Source: CAZNOG01 sp964574635
GTDB lineage: Bacteria > Bacteroidota > Bacteroidia > Flavobacteriales_D > Cryomorphaceae
Reading direction: 5' to 3'
Length of the DNA: 64,000 bases
NCBI GenBank assembly: GCA_964574635.1
Contig: CAZNOG010000006.1
Coordinates: 1 to 64,000 of the forward strand
Part shown: piece by piece, positions 34,420 to 42,649 of the stretch
How positions within the stretch are numbered: the stretch's first letter is position 1
How the letters are laid out: the number at the start of each line of letters is the position of its first letter
Translations under genes and position numbers: made by a program
The notes under the pieces: generated by a model
Databases searched by the model: none
What the model saw: only the letters and a program-made list of their open reading frames with translations
What the model was told of the DNA's origin: nothing

Positions 34420-34505
<86 letters not shown>

Positions 34506-34593
34506 GCCGCAAATGTACACGTTTTGTCCATTAACGAAAGGATTGTGTTGCCTAATTTTTCCAAGGGCCGAATTCCGAAAGTCGGATTATTCG

Positions 34594-34601
34594 TATCTTC
34601 A
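34594..34601 (+). promoter_or_regulatory. -7-like element for the GWxTD gene
   Basis: TATCTTCA, two mismatches to TAnnTTTG, 32 nt before ATG 34634. Confidence 0.3.
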
Positions 34602-34633
34602 TGCTCGCTAGCTTTTTCACAACAAATTCCCCT

Positions 34634-36100
34634 ATGATCGTAAGAGTTCTCACGACATTCATACTTACCCTTTTGACGCCGGTGCTCCTGCTGGCCGGGC
34701 CCTTGGCGGTGTTTAACCACAAGATTTTTTACACCCCCGAAGGCGAGCCGCTGGTGGAGACGTATTTCGACTTCAGCGCGCGGTCCCTGGCCTTCGTGCC
34801 CGGCGAAGACGGCATGGTAACGGCGACGGTCGAATTGACAATAATCTTTAAAAAGTACGGTGATATCGTGGCTTTCGACAAAAAGGTGATCACTTCACCG
34901 AAGATGGAGGCCCACGAGAGAATCGACTTCATCGATTTGCACCGCTTCCTGCTGGAACCGGGAAGGTACGAGGTGGAAATCGTGCTGCGCGACGTGTTGG
35001 CGCAATATGACAACGAATCGAAATTGATCACCGCATTGACGGTGCCCACACCGAAAACAGGTGCTCACTTCTCGGACATCCAGATGATCAGCGCTTTGCG
35101 AAAGGCCGACTCGACTTCCACGGTGACCAAGGCCGGCTACGACATGCTGCCCATGGTATCGGATTCGCTGCTCAAATCGGGCATGAAAGAAATCATCTTT
35201 TACGCCGAATTGTACGGCATGCCCGACAGGGTGGACGACGAAATGTTCTTGCTGAAGCGGTACATCCGAAACACCACCAACCAAGAAGTGGTGGAAAGCA
35301 CGGTGAAGATGACGAGGGAAACGGTTATGCCCGTGAAGCCGATTTTGGCCATGGTGGACATCTCCGACCTCCCACAGGGCTACTATGAAATCACCCTCGA
35401 AGCGCGGGACACCAAAAACGAATTGTTGGCCCGGGCCACGCACGGGGTGCACCGCGTGAAACTGGACTCCCGCGCGCTCGCCTCAGTTATCGATGACCCG
35501 GCGAGCCACTGGGTGGGCCAATACGACAACCACGCCGAATTGTACGACTACGTTAATTCCATTCGCCCCATCGCAACCGTAGATGAAGCGAAAATCCTCG
35601 ACGTGTATTTCTTGGACGCGCAAAACTCCGAGTTGCCCCATTTGCAACGATTCTTTTACGCCTTCTGGGAAGCGCGTGAACCCGGCTTTAGCCTGCAAGC
35701 GTGGGAGGAATACAAGCATCGGGTGGATTTCGTGAACGAGGAGTTCAGCACGCGCAACAAAAGAGGCTACGACACCGACATGGGAAGAATCTATTTGAAG
35801 TACGGCGCGCCCAACCACATCGCGGACCGCAGCTCGGAACCGGGCTCCTACCCGTACCAAATCTGGCAGTACTACAAGACGGGACAATTCAACAACGCGC
35901 GCTTCGTATTCTACGACCCCACGCTTTTGAACGCCGAATACCAACTGCTGCACAGCGAGGGCGTACGCGGTGAAATCACCAACCCGCGCTGGAGGTACCT
36001 CTTGCAAATCAGGTCGCTACCGGCCGAAAACATCGACCACAAAGACGGAGTGGATCACTACGGCGGAAGGGTGGACGACTTATTTGAAAATCCGCGGTAA
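34634..36100 (+). CDS. GWxTD domain-containing exported protein
   Basis: 488 aa. Signal peptide MIVRVLTTFILTLLTPVLLL, then beta-rich domains and, near residues 380-480, the GWxTD-type region (KRGYDTDMGRIYLKYGAPNHI, YPYQIWQYYKTGQFNNARFV, YQLLHSEGVRGEITNPRW). The domain is common in Bacteroidota and Acidobacteria exported proteins; its function is unknown. ATG 34634 begins at the signal peptide; an earlier in-frame ATG at 34601 would overlap the -7-like element. The stop TAA forms part of the promoter element of the next gene. Confidence 0.85.
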   Translation: MIVRVLTTFILTLLTPVLLLAGPLAVFNHKIFYTPEGEPLVETYFDFSARSLAFVPGEDGMVTATVELTIIFKKYGDIVAFDKKVITSPKMEAHERIDFIDLHRFLLEPGRYEVEIVLRDVLAQYDNESKLITALTVPTPKTGAHFSDIQMISALRKADSTSTVTKAGYDMLPMVSDSLLKSGMKEIIFYAELYGMPDRVDDEMFLLKRYIRNTTNQEVVESTVKMTRETVMPVKPILAMVDISDLPQGYYEITLEARDTKNELLARATHGVHRVKLDSRALASVIDDPASHWVGQYDNHAELYDYVNSIRPIATVDEAKILDVYFLDAQNSELPHLQRFFYAFWEAREPGFSLQAWEEYKHRVDFVNEEFSTRNKRGYDTDMGRIYLKYGAPNHIADRSSEPGSYPYQIWQYYKTGQFNNARFVFYDPTLLNAEYQLLHSEGVRGEITNPRWRYLLQIRSLPAENIDHKDGVDHYGGRVDDLFENPR

Positions 36101-36105
36101 ATTTG
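36098..36105 (+). promoter_or_regulatory. -7 promoter element overlapping the GWxTD stop codon
   Basis: TAAATTTG, exact TAnnTTTG; its first three bases are the TAA stop of the GWxTD gene. The GT2 start is 40 nt downstream. Confidence 0.5.
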
Positions 36106-36145
36106 CGCCTCTGCAAATCCTCCCCTTTCGGGGCGAAGTAAAGCC

Positions 36146-37273
36146 GTGTTGAAAGCCGCCATCGTCATCCTGAACTACAACGGCCGGGCACATCTCCAAC
36201 GTTTTCTGCCCGGCGTGGTGAGTCACGCCCCCGAAAACACGGGCGTGATCGTCGCCGACAACGCCTCTACGGACGACTCCGAGGAATACGTTCGCGAAAA
36301 TCATCCGACCGTGCGATGGATCGGACTGGATAAAAACCACGGATACGCCGAGGGCTACAACCGCGCGCTGAAAGAGGTGGAAGCCGAGTATTTCGTATTG
36401 CTCAATAGCGACGTGGAGGTGACTCCCCGTTGGTTGGACGGATTGATCGATGCCATGGATCGACACCCCGACGTGGCCGCCTGCCAGCCGAAAATACTCG
36501 ACCTCAACCGAAAAGACCACTTCGAATACGCGGGAGGCGCGGGCGGTTTCATCGACAAGCACGGCTTTTTGTTTTGTCGGGGCCGCGTGTTCGACCACTG
36601 CGAAAAAGACGAAGGACAGTACGACGAACCCACGGAAGTCTTCTGGGCGTCGGGGGCGTGCTTTGTAGTTCGATCCTCTATCTTCCGCGAGTTGGGCGGC
36701 TTCGACGCCGATTACTTCGCGCACATGGAAGAAATTGATCTCTGCTGGCGGATCAAAAATCGGGGAGGTCGCATATTCTGTTTCCCCGACTCGGTGGTGT
36801 ATCACTTGGGCGGTGGCACCTTGGAAAGCGCCAGCGCGTTCAAAACCTACCTGAATTTCCGCAACAACTTGAGCGTGCTCTTGAAAAACAGTCCCCGTGA
36901 GAATCTTTTCGGACGCATGTTTACCCGCATGTGCCTCGACGGCGGCGCGGCCTTTCACCTCATGTTTTCACGCGGATTCCCCCACTTTTTGGCCGTGCTG
37001 AGGGCACATTTCTATTTCTACGTCTTCCTCCCCGACGTGGTGGAACAAAGGAGGAATGAGCGCGCCGTCATCACATCAGGCGCGGTGGAACCCAACTTGA
37101 CGGGTTTGTACCGGGGCAGCGTAGTAATGGATTATTTCCGAAAGAAAAAGAGGCGGTACACCGAACTGGACGTCCACAAATTCGAGATCGCGGGAAGAAC
37201 GGCCACCACAATGCCGACCGAACCCGTCGCGACAAAACCCGATGGCACCCCCGGAAGCCCTACCGAGGAGTGA
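36146..37273 (+). CDS. Glycosyltransferase family 2 (GT-A fold)
   Basis: 375 aa from GTG 36146 (TTG 36149 possible). KAAIVILNYNGRAHLQRFLP and VIVADNASTDDSEEYVREN are the nucleotide-sugar-binding start; LLNSDVEVTPRWLDGL holds the acidic metal-binding pair; FWASGACFVVRSSIFRELGG and HMEEIDLCWRIKNRGGRI are the ED-x-CWR type acceptor/catalytic motifs of rhamnosyltransferase-like GT2 enzymes. C-terminal ~70 residues are hydrophilic with a Pro/Thr-rich end. It likely builds surface glycan. Confidence 0.9.
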   Translation: MLKAAIVILNYNGRAHLQRFLPGVVSHAPENTGVIVADNASTDDSEEYVRENHPTVRWIGLDKNHGYAEGYNRALKEVEAEYFVLLNSDVEVTPRWLDGLIDAMDRHPDVAACQPKILDLNRKDHFEYAGGAGGFIDKHGFLFCRGRVFDHCEKDEGQYDEPTEVFWASGACFVVRSSIFRELGGFDADYFAHMEEIDLCWRIKNRGGRIFCFPDSVVYHLGGGTLESASAFKTYLNFRNNLSVLLKNSPRENLFGRMFTRMCLDGGAAFHLMFSRGFPHFLAVLRAHFYFYVFLPDVVEQRRNERAVITSGAVEPNLTGLYRGSVVMDYFRKKKRRYTELDVHKFEIAGRTATTMPTEPVATKPDGTPGSPTEE

Positions 37274-37297
37274 GCACAGGCAAGGAAAACCGGCTCC

Positions 37298-37717
37298 CTA
37301 CGAGATCAAAAATCCGATGGCGGCGTCGTACCCTTTCAATCCCATACCGGCGATGACACCTCGCGCAACGGGACTCACGAAGGATTTGTGGCGAAAGGCC
37401 TCTCGGGCGAATACGTTGGAGATGTGCACCTCAACCACGGGAATTTCGATGGCGCGCACCGCATCGGCTATGGCGATGCTGCTGTGGGTGTAAGCTCCGG
37501 GATTGAGAACCACCCCTTCCACCTGCTCCCCCGCGCGGTGAAGGGCGTCTATCAATTCACCCTCCGAATTGCCTTGCACGTAGGAGAGGTCCGTTTCGGG
37601 AAATCGCGACTGCAGCCGATCGAAATAATCTTCAAAACTCTCGGCGCCGTAAAGCAACGGTTCGCGTTTGCCCAACAAATTCAAATTGGGACCGTTGATA
37701 ATTAAAATCTTTTCCAC
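37298..37717 (-). CDS. aroQ: Type II 3-dehydroquinate dehydratase
   Basis: 139 aa from GTG 37717. Third step of the shikimate pathway. Signatures: IINGPNLNLLGKREPLLYG with the catalytic Tyr, NSEGELIDALHRA, LNPGAYTHSSIAIADAV, VEVHISNVFAREAFRHKSFV with the catalytic His, and GVIAGMGLKGYDAAI. The small dodecameric type II enzyme, not the AroD type. Divergent from xerD with 53 bp between starts. Confidence 0.96.
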   Translation of the reverse strand: MEKILIINGPNLNLLGKREPLLYGAESFEDYFDRLQSRFPETDLSYVQGNSEGELIDALHRAGEQVEGVVLNPGAYTHSSIAIADAVRAIEIPVVEVHISNVFAREAFRHKSFVSPVARGVIAGMGLKGYDAAIGFLIS

Positions 37718-37770
37718 GGAAAGGGCGTTGTATTCACCCCAAATTTACACATAAAACACCGGCGCCACCC

Positions 37771-38688
37771 GTGGATTCACTCATCAAAGGATTTCTGGCC
37801 TACATCCGATTGGAAAAATCGCTGAGCCAAAACACCGTTCTCGCCTACCGCAACGACCTGCGGAAATTTCAGGCTTACCTTCAAAAAGAACTCGGAGGCA
37901 AATCCGCGTTGCAGCTCGATTACGCCGATCTTTCGGGATTCGTCCACCACACCTCGCAAGCGGGTGCTTCCGCCCGCACCCAGGCGCGCATGATATCGGG
38001 CATTCGGGCCTTCTACCGCTACCTTTTGTTGGAAGACCTCATCGAAGAAGACCCCGCCGATCTGCTGGAAACACCCAATTTGTCGCGGTCCCTGCCCGAC
38101 ACCCTGTCGGTGGCCGAGATCGATCAAATCCTCGATTCGGTGGATTTGAGCAGTCCTTTCGGGCACCGCGATCGCGCCATTCTGGAAACGCTTTACGGCT
38201 GCGGTGTCCGCGTCAGCGAACTCATCCACATCCGCACCTTCGACGTGAACGAAAAGCGGCGCTACCTCTCGGTCACGGGAAAAGGAAAAAAAGAACGCCT
38301 CGTGCCCATCGGAAGCGAAGCGCTCAAGCACATCACCCTCTACCGCGACACCGTCAGAAACACAATCGCTACAAAAAAAGAAAGCGCCGACATACTGTTT
38401 ATCAACAGATTCGGAAACAAACTGAGCCGAGTCGCCATATTCAATTTGGTAAAAGCACAGGTGGCGGCGGCGGGAATTCACAAAAACATCAGCCCCCACA
38501 CCTTCCGCCATTCCTTCGCGTCGCACTTGGTACAAAACGGCGCCGACCTACGCGCGGTGCAGGCCATGTTGGGCCACGAAAGCATCCTCACCACCGAGAT
38601 TTACACCCACCTCGACCGCGTGCACCTGCGCGATACCATCTTGCGCTACCACCCCCGCGAGCTCCGAAATCAGCGGAGGAAGCACTGA
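37771..38688 (+). CDS. xerD: Tyrosine recombinase XerC/XerD
   Basis: 305 aa from GTG 37771. N-terminal SAM-like core-binding domain (FLAYIRLEKSLSQNTVLAYR) and the catalytic domain with Arg in YGCGVRVSELIHI, Lys in GKGKKERLVPIG, HxxR in PHTFRHSFASHLV, His in MLGHESILTTEIYTHL, and nucleophile Tyr in IYTHL. Resolves chromosome dimers at dif. Whether it is XerC or XerD cannot be decided here; in this phylum one copy of each is usual. No dif-like site was recognised nearby. Confidence 0.92.
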   Translation: MDSLIKGFLAYIRLEKSLSQNTVLAYRNDLRKFQAYLQKELGGKSALQLDYADLSGFVHHTSQAGASARTQARMISGIRAFYRYLLLEDLIEEDPADLLETPNLSRSLPDTLSVAEIDQILDSVDLSSPFGHRDRAILETLYGCGVRVSELIHIRTFDVNEKRRYLSVTGKGKKERLVPIGSEALKHITLYRDTVRNTIATKKESADILFINRFGNKLSRVAIFNLVKAQVAAAGIHKNISPHTFRHSFASHLVQNGADLRAVQAMLGHESILTTEIYTHLDRVHLRDTILRYHPRELRNQRRKH

Positions 38689-38880
38689 GTATTCATACCC
38701 TGTTTTTGGGCGTGCCCCTTCGGGTCGGTCTACAACCTGTATCTTTTTTGCGCTCCACGTTCCCTGGATTTCTTACCTCCTCCACCCATTCCAACCAGGC
38801 AAAAAGCGCAAAAAAGGATGCCGGTTTCCGCCCTCACGCAAATTTGCGTCACCTTGCCCATGATCTTTGAGATTTGAGAA

Positions 38881-38892
38881 CACACCCACAAA
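38881..38892 (+). repeat. Dispersed intergenic motif, copy 6
   Basis: CACACCCACAAA preceded by GAGAA, identical to copy 2 over GAGAACACACCCACAAA (38876-38892), then diverging. The shortest copy. Confidence 0.6.
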
Positions 38893-38953
38893 TTCCATCA
38901 CCCGTTTTTACAAACCAATATATTGTTTAATAATCAAATAACCCTCATCACCG

Positions 38954-38971
38954 AACCTAAAGATTTAGGTT
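38954..38971. repeat. Perfect inverted repeat in the AT-rich region
   Basis: AACCTAAA-GA-TTTAGGTT, 8-bp arms. An overlapping alternative stem AAGATTT/AAATCTT can also form. Could be an operator or hairpin; no target known. Confidence 0.5.
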
Positions 38972-39197
38972 GAAAATCTTCCGCATTTGCACCGCAAACA
39001 AAGAATGCAAACAAGATTTGCAAAATATTGAACCTCGCATTTAAATAACACCATTCAAACATCTAAATTTCAATAAACAAGTCAGTAAATTTCTTACACG
39101 ATATTAAGGGTTTCCCGCTACTTTTACTACTTCGCGCCACGGCAAACAATTCCCTTGGTCGCCTTCCGCGTCGCCGTCGATTTTTCCGGTCTTTTTC

Positions 39198-39205
39198 TAT
39201 CTTCG
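39198..39205 (+). promoter_or_regulatory. -7-like element for the subtilase gene
   Basis: TATCTTCG, one mismatch to TAnnTTTG, 28 nt before the ATG. Confidence 0.5.
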
Positions 39206-39233
39206 GAACATCTAAAATTCATACCCTCCCGCA

Positions 39234-41855
39234 ATGAGCTTCCCGAAAAAATTATCCGTCTTGTGTCTTCTCGCATGGAGTTGGTCTTCCACCCTGCATG
39301 GTCAATTGGCGGAAATGGACAATCACCTGACCTCGGTCCTGAATCAATCGTCGAGCGACACGCTGATCGACGTGATCGTGTACTTCCGTGCGGAAGGCGA
39401 CCTCCACGCGCTGAAGGAAAAGTTCCGAAGCGAAGGCACACCGGTCGACGAGAGGCCCGCAGCCGTAATGCGGTTATTGAAATCCACGGCAAAATCCTCC
39501 CGGCCCGCCTTTCTGGAATTTATTGCATCGAGCCAAATGGAGTACGATGACGTGCGGCAGTTTTGGATCGCCAACGCCGTAGCCCTCCGCGCGGAACCGG
39601 CGCTGATACATGCCATTTCCCACCGTGAGGACATCGCCCGCATTTTGCTCAACCGCTCGATCTTCGCCTACGGCGATCCGCCCATTCGCGAAGGGGGAAG
39701 TCCAAAAAGCATGGGCGGTTCTGAACCCGGATTGGTGGCTGTGGGCGCACCCGAGCTGTGGGCCATGGGCTACACGGGTCAAGGTCGGCTGGCCATGACC
39801 TTCGACACCGGCATTTGGGACGACCACCCCGCTTTTCGGGACCGGTATTTGGGCAATCTCATGCCCTACACCACCACGTGGTTCGGGTACGACAGCCCCG
39901 TTCCCATGGACAAAACGAGCAGCCACGGCACGCACGTCACCGGCATCATGCTGGGCTTGGACACCGCCACGGCCGACACCATCGGCATGGCTCCTCGGGC
40001 GTACTTCATCGCGACAGATCCTGTGGTGTCGAATCTCGCCTTCGTCAAGCCCCTCACCGATTTCATGTTCGGTTACGAGTGGGCGCTCAATCCCGATGGC
40101 GATGAAAACACTTCCCACGACGTGCCCGACGTCATCAACAACTCCTGGGGTTTCGGTCCGGACTTGGATGAAGCACCCTGTCCGGAATTCGTCATACCGG
40201 TATTCACGGCGGTGGAAGCTGCCGGAATCGCCAACGTATTCTCTGCCGGCAACGAAGGCCCGGGATCGGAAAGCATCAGCGTTCCGCACAACACCAACAT
40301 CGGATTGGTAAACAGTTTTACGGTGGGCGCCATCTCTTCCGGCGCGCCCTACCCCATCGCTTCTTTTTCGAGCAGGGGCCCCAGCCTCTGCGGCGGCACG
40401 GGCAGCATCCTCATCAAACCCGAAGTTTCAGCCCCGGGAATCAGCGTGCGTTCTTCCGTGGGCAACGACGGTTACGACTTGTTCAGCGGAACTTCCATGG
40501 CGGCGCCACACGTCAGCGGCGCGGTACTGCTGCTCAAGGAAGCTTTTCCCTACCTGAGCGGTGAAGAAATCTTGTTGGCCCTCTACTACTCCGCTACGGA
40601 TCTCGGAGAGGAAGGCGAAGACAACACGTACGGCATGGGCATGATCAACGTAAAACAAGCCTTCGATTACCTCGCCGAAACGCACGAACCGGTTCCTCCC
40701 GGTGCATCGGGCGTGGATTTGGTACTCGCCTCCATCCTCTCGCCCCAAATGGATTTGGTCTCCTGCGTGGGAACGGAATCCCACCAATTCCAACCCATCA
40801 TCACGGTGTACAACAACGGCGCGGAAGCCGTTGATTCCGTGGTTGTGAATTACGGCATGGAAGACGGTCCCCAAAGTCAGTTGACCGTTTACGAGACCAT
40901 CGAGCCGAACGCGTCCCTGAACATCACCTTGCCCGAAATGGAAGACGGGACGACGGGGCCTCGCGCGTTTTACGTGCACATCCACCCCATGGAAAACGAA
41001 TTCGACGTGTACAACAACCACAGAATCCACCGCTGGATCAACATTCCGCATTACGATTGGGACGTCATGGGCGACTTTTCGGAAAACTTCGACAACGGAT
41101 TGGACTCGTCGGTGTGGACCGTGTACAATCCCGACAACTGGTACACCTGGGATACCCTGTCGGTACTTCAAATCGACGGGATTACAGGAGTCGCCGCCCA
41201 CATCAACCACTACCATTACCACATCATCGCCGGCCAGGACGACCACCTCATCAGTCCGCTGATACGCAACGCCCCCGAGGAAAGTCAAGTATTGTCCTTC
41301 GATTACTTTTACCGCAAAAGGGAATTCAATCCCTTCGCCATGGATACGCTGATCGTGACCCTCACCCGCGTATGCGGCGACAGCTATCCGGGTGAAGAAC
41401 TGTTTCACGAAGGCGGCGAGGACCTCTTTACCGTTTCCCAAATACAGCAGAACGCCTTGCCCACCGAACCCGGGCAGTGGTCGACCATATCCTTGGACCT
41501 CGACCTGACGGAAGGTGATCCCTTTTATTTTTCTTTCTTGACCATCAACCGAAACGGAAACCACATGTTGATCGACAACGTGCGCATCGACAACGGAACA
41601 GCCACCGAGGACCGGGAAAACCACCCGAGGCTGTCGCTCTTCCCCAACCCGGGGCGAAACGACGTGAAAATCGATTGGTCGGGACCTCCCGCTGATCTCG
41701 TCGTATTCGACATCGCGGGGCGGAAAGTCTACGCGGAAAGTCGCGTCGAACCGGGAAGCACCATCCATGTCGGCGAACTTTCACCCGGCGTTTATACCGT
41801 GGGCATCCGCTGGAACGGAAGCGCTTACACCACGGAAAAGCTCGTCATACAATAA
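39234..41855 (+). CDS. Secreted S8 subtilisin-like protease with T9SS sorting domain
   Basis: 873 aa. Signal peptide MSFPKKLSVLCLLAWSWSST. An inhibitor-like propeptide region (about 30-150) precedes the peptidase S8 domain with catalytic Asp191 in MTFDTGIWDDHP, His231 in SSHGTHVTGIM and Ser421 in SGTSMAAPHVSGAV. Then come beta-sandwich domains (CARDB-like, about 490-600; MAM/jelly-roll-like, about 610-790) and a C-terminal type A sorting domain (LSLFPNPGRNDVKIDW, VVFDIAGRKVY, LSPGVYTVGI, TEKLVIQ). The product should cross the outer membrane through the type IX secretion system and act on extracellular protein. Confidence 0.93.
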   Translation: MSFPKKLSVLCLLAWSWSSTLHGQLAEMDNHLTSVLNQSSSDTLIDVIVYFRAEGDLHALKEKFRSEGTPVDERPAAVMRLLKSTAKSSRPAFLEFIASSQMEYDDVRQFWIANAVALRAEPALIHAISHREDIARILLNRSIFAYGDPPIREGGSPKSMGGSEPGLVAVGAPELWAMGYTGQGRLAMTFDTGIWDDHPAFRDRYLGNLMPYTTTWFGYDSPVPMDKTSSHGTHVTGIMLGLDTATADTIGMAPRAYFIATDPVVSNLAFVKPLTDFMFGYEWALNPDGDENTSHDVPDVINNSWGFGPDLDEAPCPEFVIPVFTAVEAAGIANVFSAGNEGPGSESISVPHNTNIGLVNSFTVGAISSGAPYPIASFSSRGPSLCGGTGSILIKPEVSAPGISVRSSVGNDGYDLFSGTSMAAPHVSGAVLLLKEAFPYLSGEEILLALYYSATDLGEEGEDNTYGMGMINVKQAFDYLAETHEPVPPGASGVDLVLASILSPQMDLVSCVGTESHQFQPIITVYNNGAEAVDSVVVNYGMEDGPQSQLTVYETIEPNASLNITLPEMEDGTTGPRAFYVHIHPMENEFDVYNNHRIHRWINIPHYDWDVMGDFSENFDNGLDSSVWTVYNPDNWYTWDTLSVLQIDGITGVAAHINHYHYHIIAGQDDHLISPLIRNAPEESQVLSFDYFYRKREFNPFAMDTLIVTLTRVCGDSYPGEELFHEGGEDLFTVSQIQQNALPTEPGQWSTISLDLDLTEGDPFYFSFLTINRNGNHMLIDNVRIDNGTATEDRENHPRLSLFPNPGRNDVKIDWSGPPADLVVFDIAGRKVYAESRVEPGSTIHVGELSPGVYTVGIRWNGSAYTTEKLVIQ

Positions 41856-41905
41856 GGGAAGTTCCTCCTTTCACCGACCTCCCCCGGTACCGCGTTGAAA
41901 AACTT

Positions 41906-41913
41906 TAACTTTG
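41906..41913 (+). promoter_or_regulatory. -7 promoter element for the CarboxypepD_reg gene
   Basis: TAACTTTG, exact TAnnTTTG, 19 nt before ATG 41933. Confidence 0.6.
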
Positions 41914-41932
41914 TGGAATACTCGAAGAATTG

Positions 41933-42592
41933 ATGCGACACTACCTACTCGTTGCCCTCGTAATTGCCACCTGTTTGTCGAACGGCTACAAAACTTTCGG
42001 CCAGGATGAAGACCTCATCCAGTTTTCCGGAGTGGTAATCACCGCCGACAGCCTAAACCCCGTTCCTTTCGCCAACGTGCTCATACAGAATACACATCGA
42101 GGCACGATGACGGATTATTACGGGTACTTTTCCTTCGTCGCCCAAAAAGGCGATTCGATTTTGTTTTCATCCGTCGGATTCCAGAGAGCGCATTTCATCA
42201 TTCCCGACACCCTCACATCCAACCGCTACTCATTGATGCAAATTTTGGTGAGGGATACCGTGCAATTAAAAGAACAAGTGGTGTACCCGTGGCCATCGAG
42301 GGAGCAATTCAAAGAGGCTTTTTTGGCGCTGCGTGTACCCGATACCGATGTGGACCGCGCGAGGCGCAATCTGGAAATGGCCGACATGGTTCAACGCATG
42401 GATGCGGCCATGCCCTCGGGGGGCGAAACCTTCAAAGCGTCCATGCAACAATACCAAAGCCAGTTGTATTATGCCGGCCAAACGGCTCCCATCAACGTGC
42501 TGAACCCGCTTGCGTGGTCGGAATTCGTCAAAGCCTGGAAGCGCGGCGATTTCAAATCGGACAGAAAACGAGGAGGGGAATTGGACGATTAG
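41933..42592 (+). CDS. CarboxypepD_reg-like domain protein
   Basis: 219 aa. Signal peptide MRHYLLVALVIATCLSNGYK, then one carboxypeptidase-regulatory-like domain (FSGVVITADSLNPVPFANVL, GTMTDYYGYFSFVAQKGDSI, LFSSVGFQRAHFIIPD) and a C-terminal helical tail of about 90 residues rich in Arg/Lys at the end. No TonB plug or barrel. Such stand-alone proteins are common in Bacteroidota; their role is unknown. It lies 57 bp before a TonB-dependent receptor that starts with the same domain type, and is probably co-transcribed. Confidence 0.8.
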   Translation: MRHYLLVALVIATCLSNGYKTFGQDEDLIQFSGVVITADSLNPVPFANVLIQNTHRGTMTDYYGYFSFVAQKGDSILFSSVGFQRAHFIIPDTLTSNRYSLMQILVRDTVQLKEQVVYPWPSREQFKEAFLALRVPDTDVDRARRNLEMADMVQRMDAAMPSGGETFKASMQQYQSQLYYAGQTAPINVLNPLAWSEFVKAWKRGDFKSDRKRGGELDD

Positions 42593-42649
42593 ATGGTTTG
42601 GAAGGCAATAATTTCATAATCAATACGGTTTAAGAATTTTCGCTCAAGG

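Larger units (their letters stand above)
38689..39233. other. AT-rich intergenic region after xerD
   Basis: 545 bp without a supported gene. The central part (about 38890-39130) is strikingly AT-rich for this genome. It holds dispersed motif copy 6, an inverted repeat at 38954-38971 and the subtilase promoter element at 39198-39205. Confidence 0.55.
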
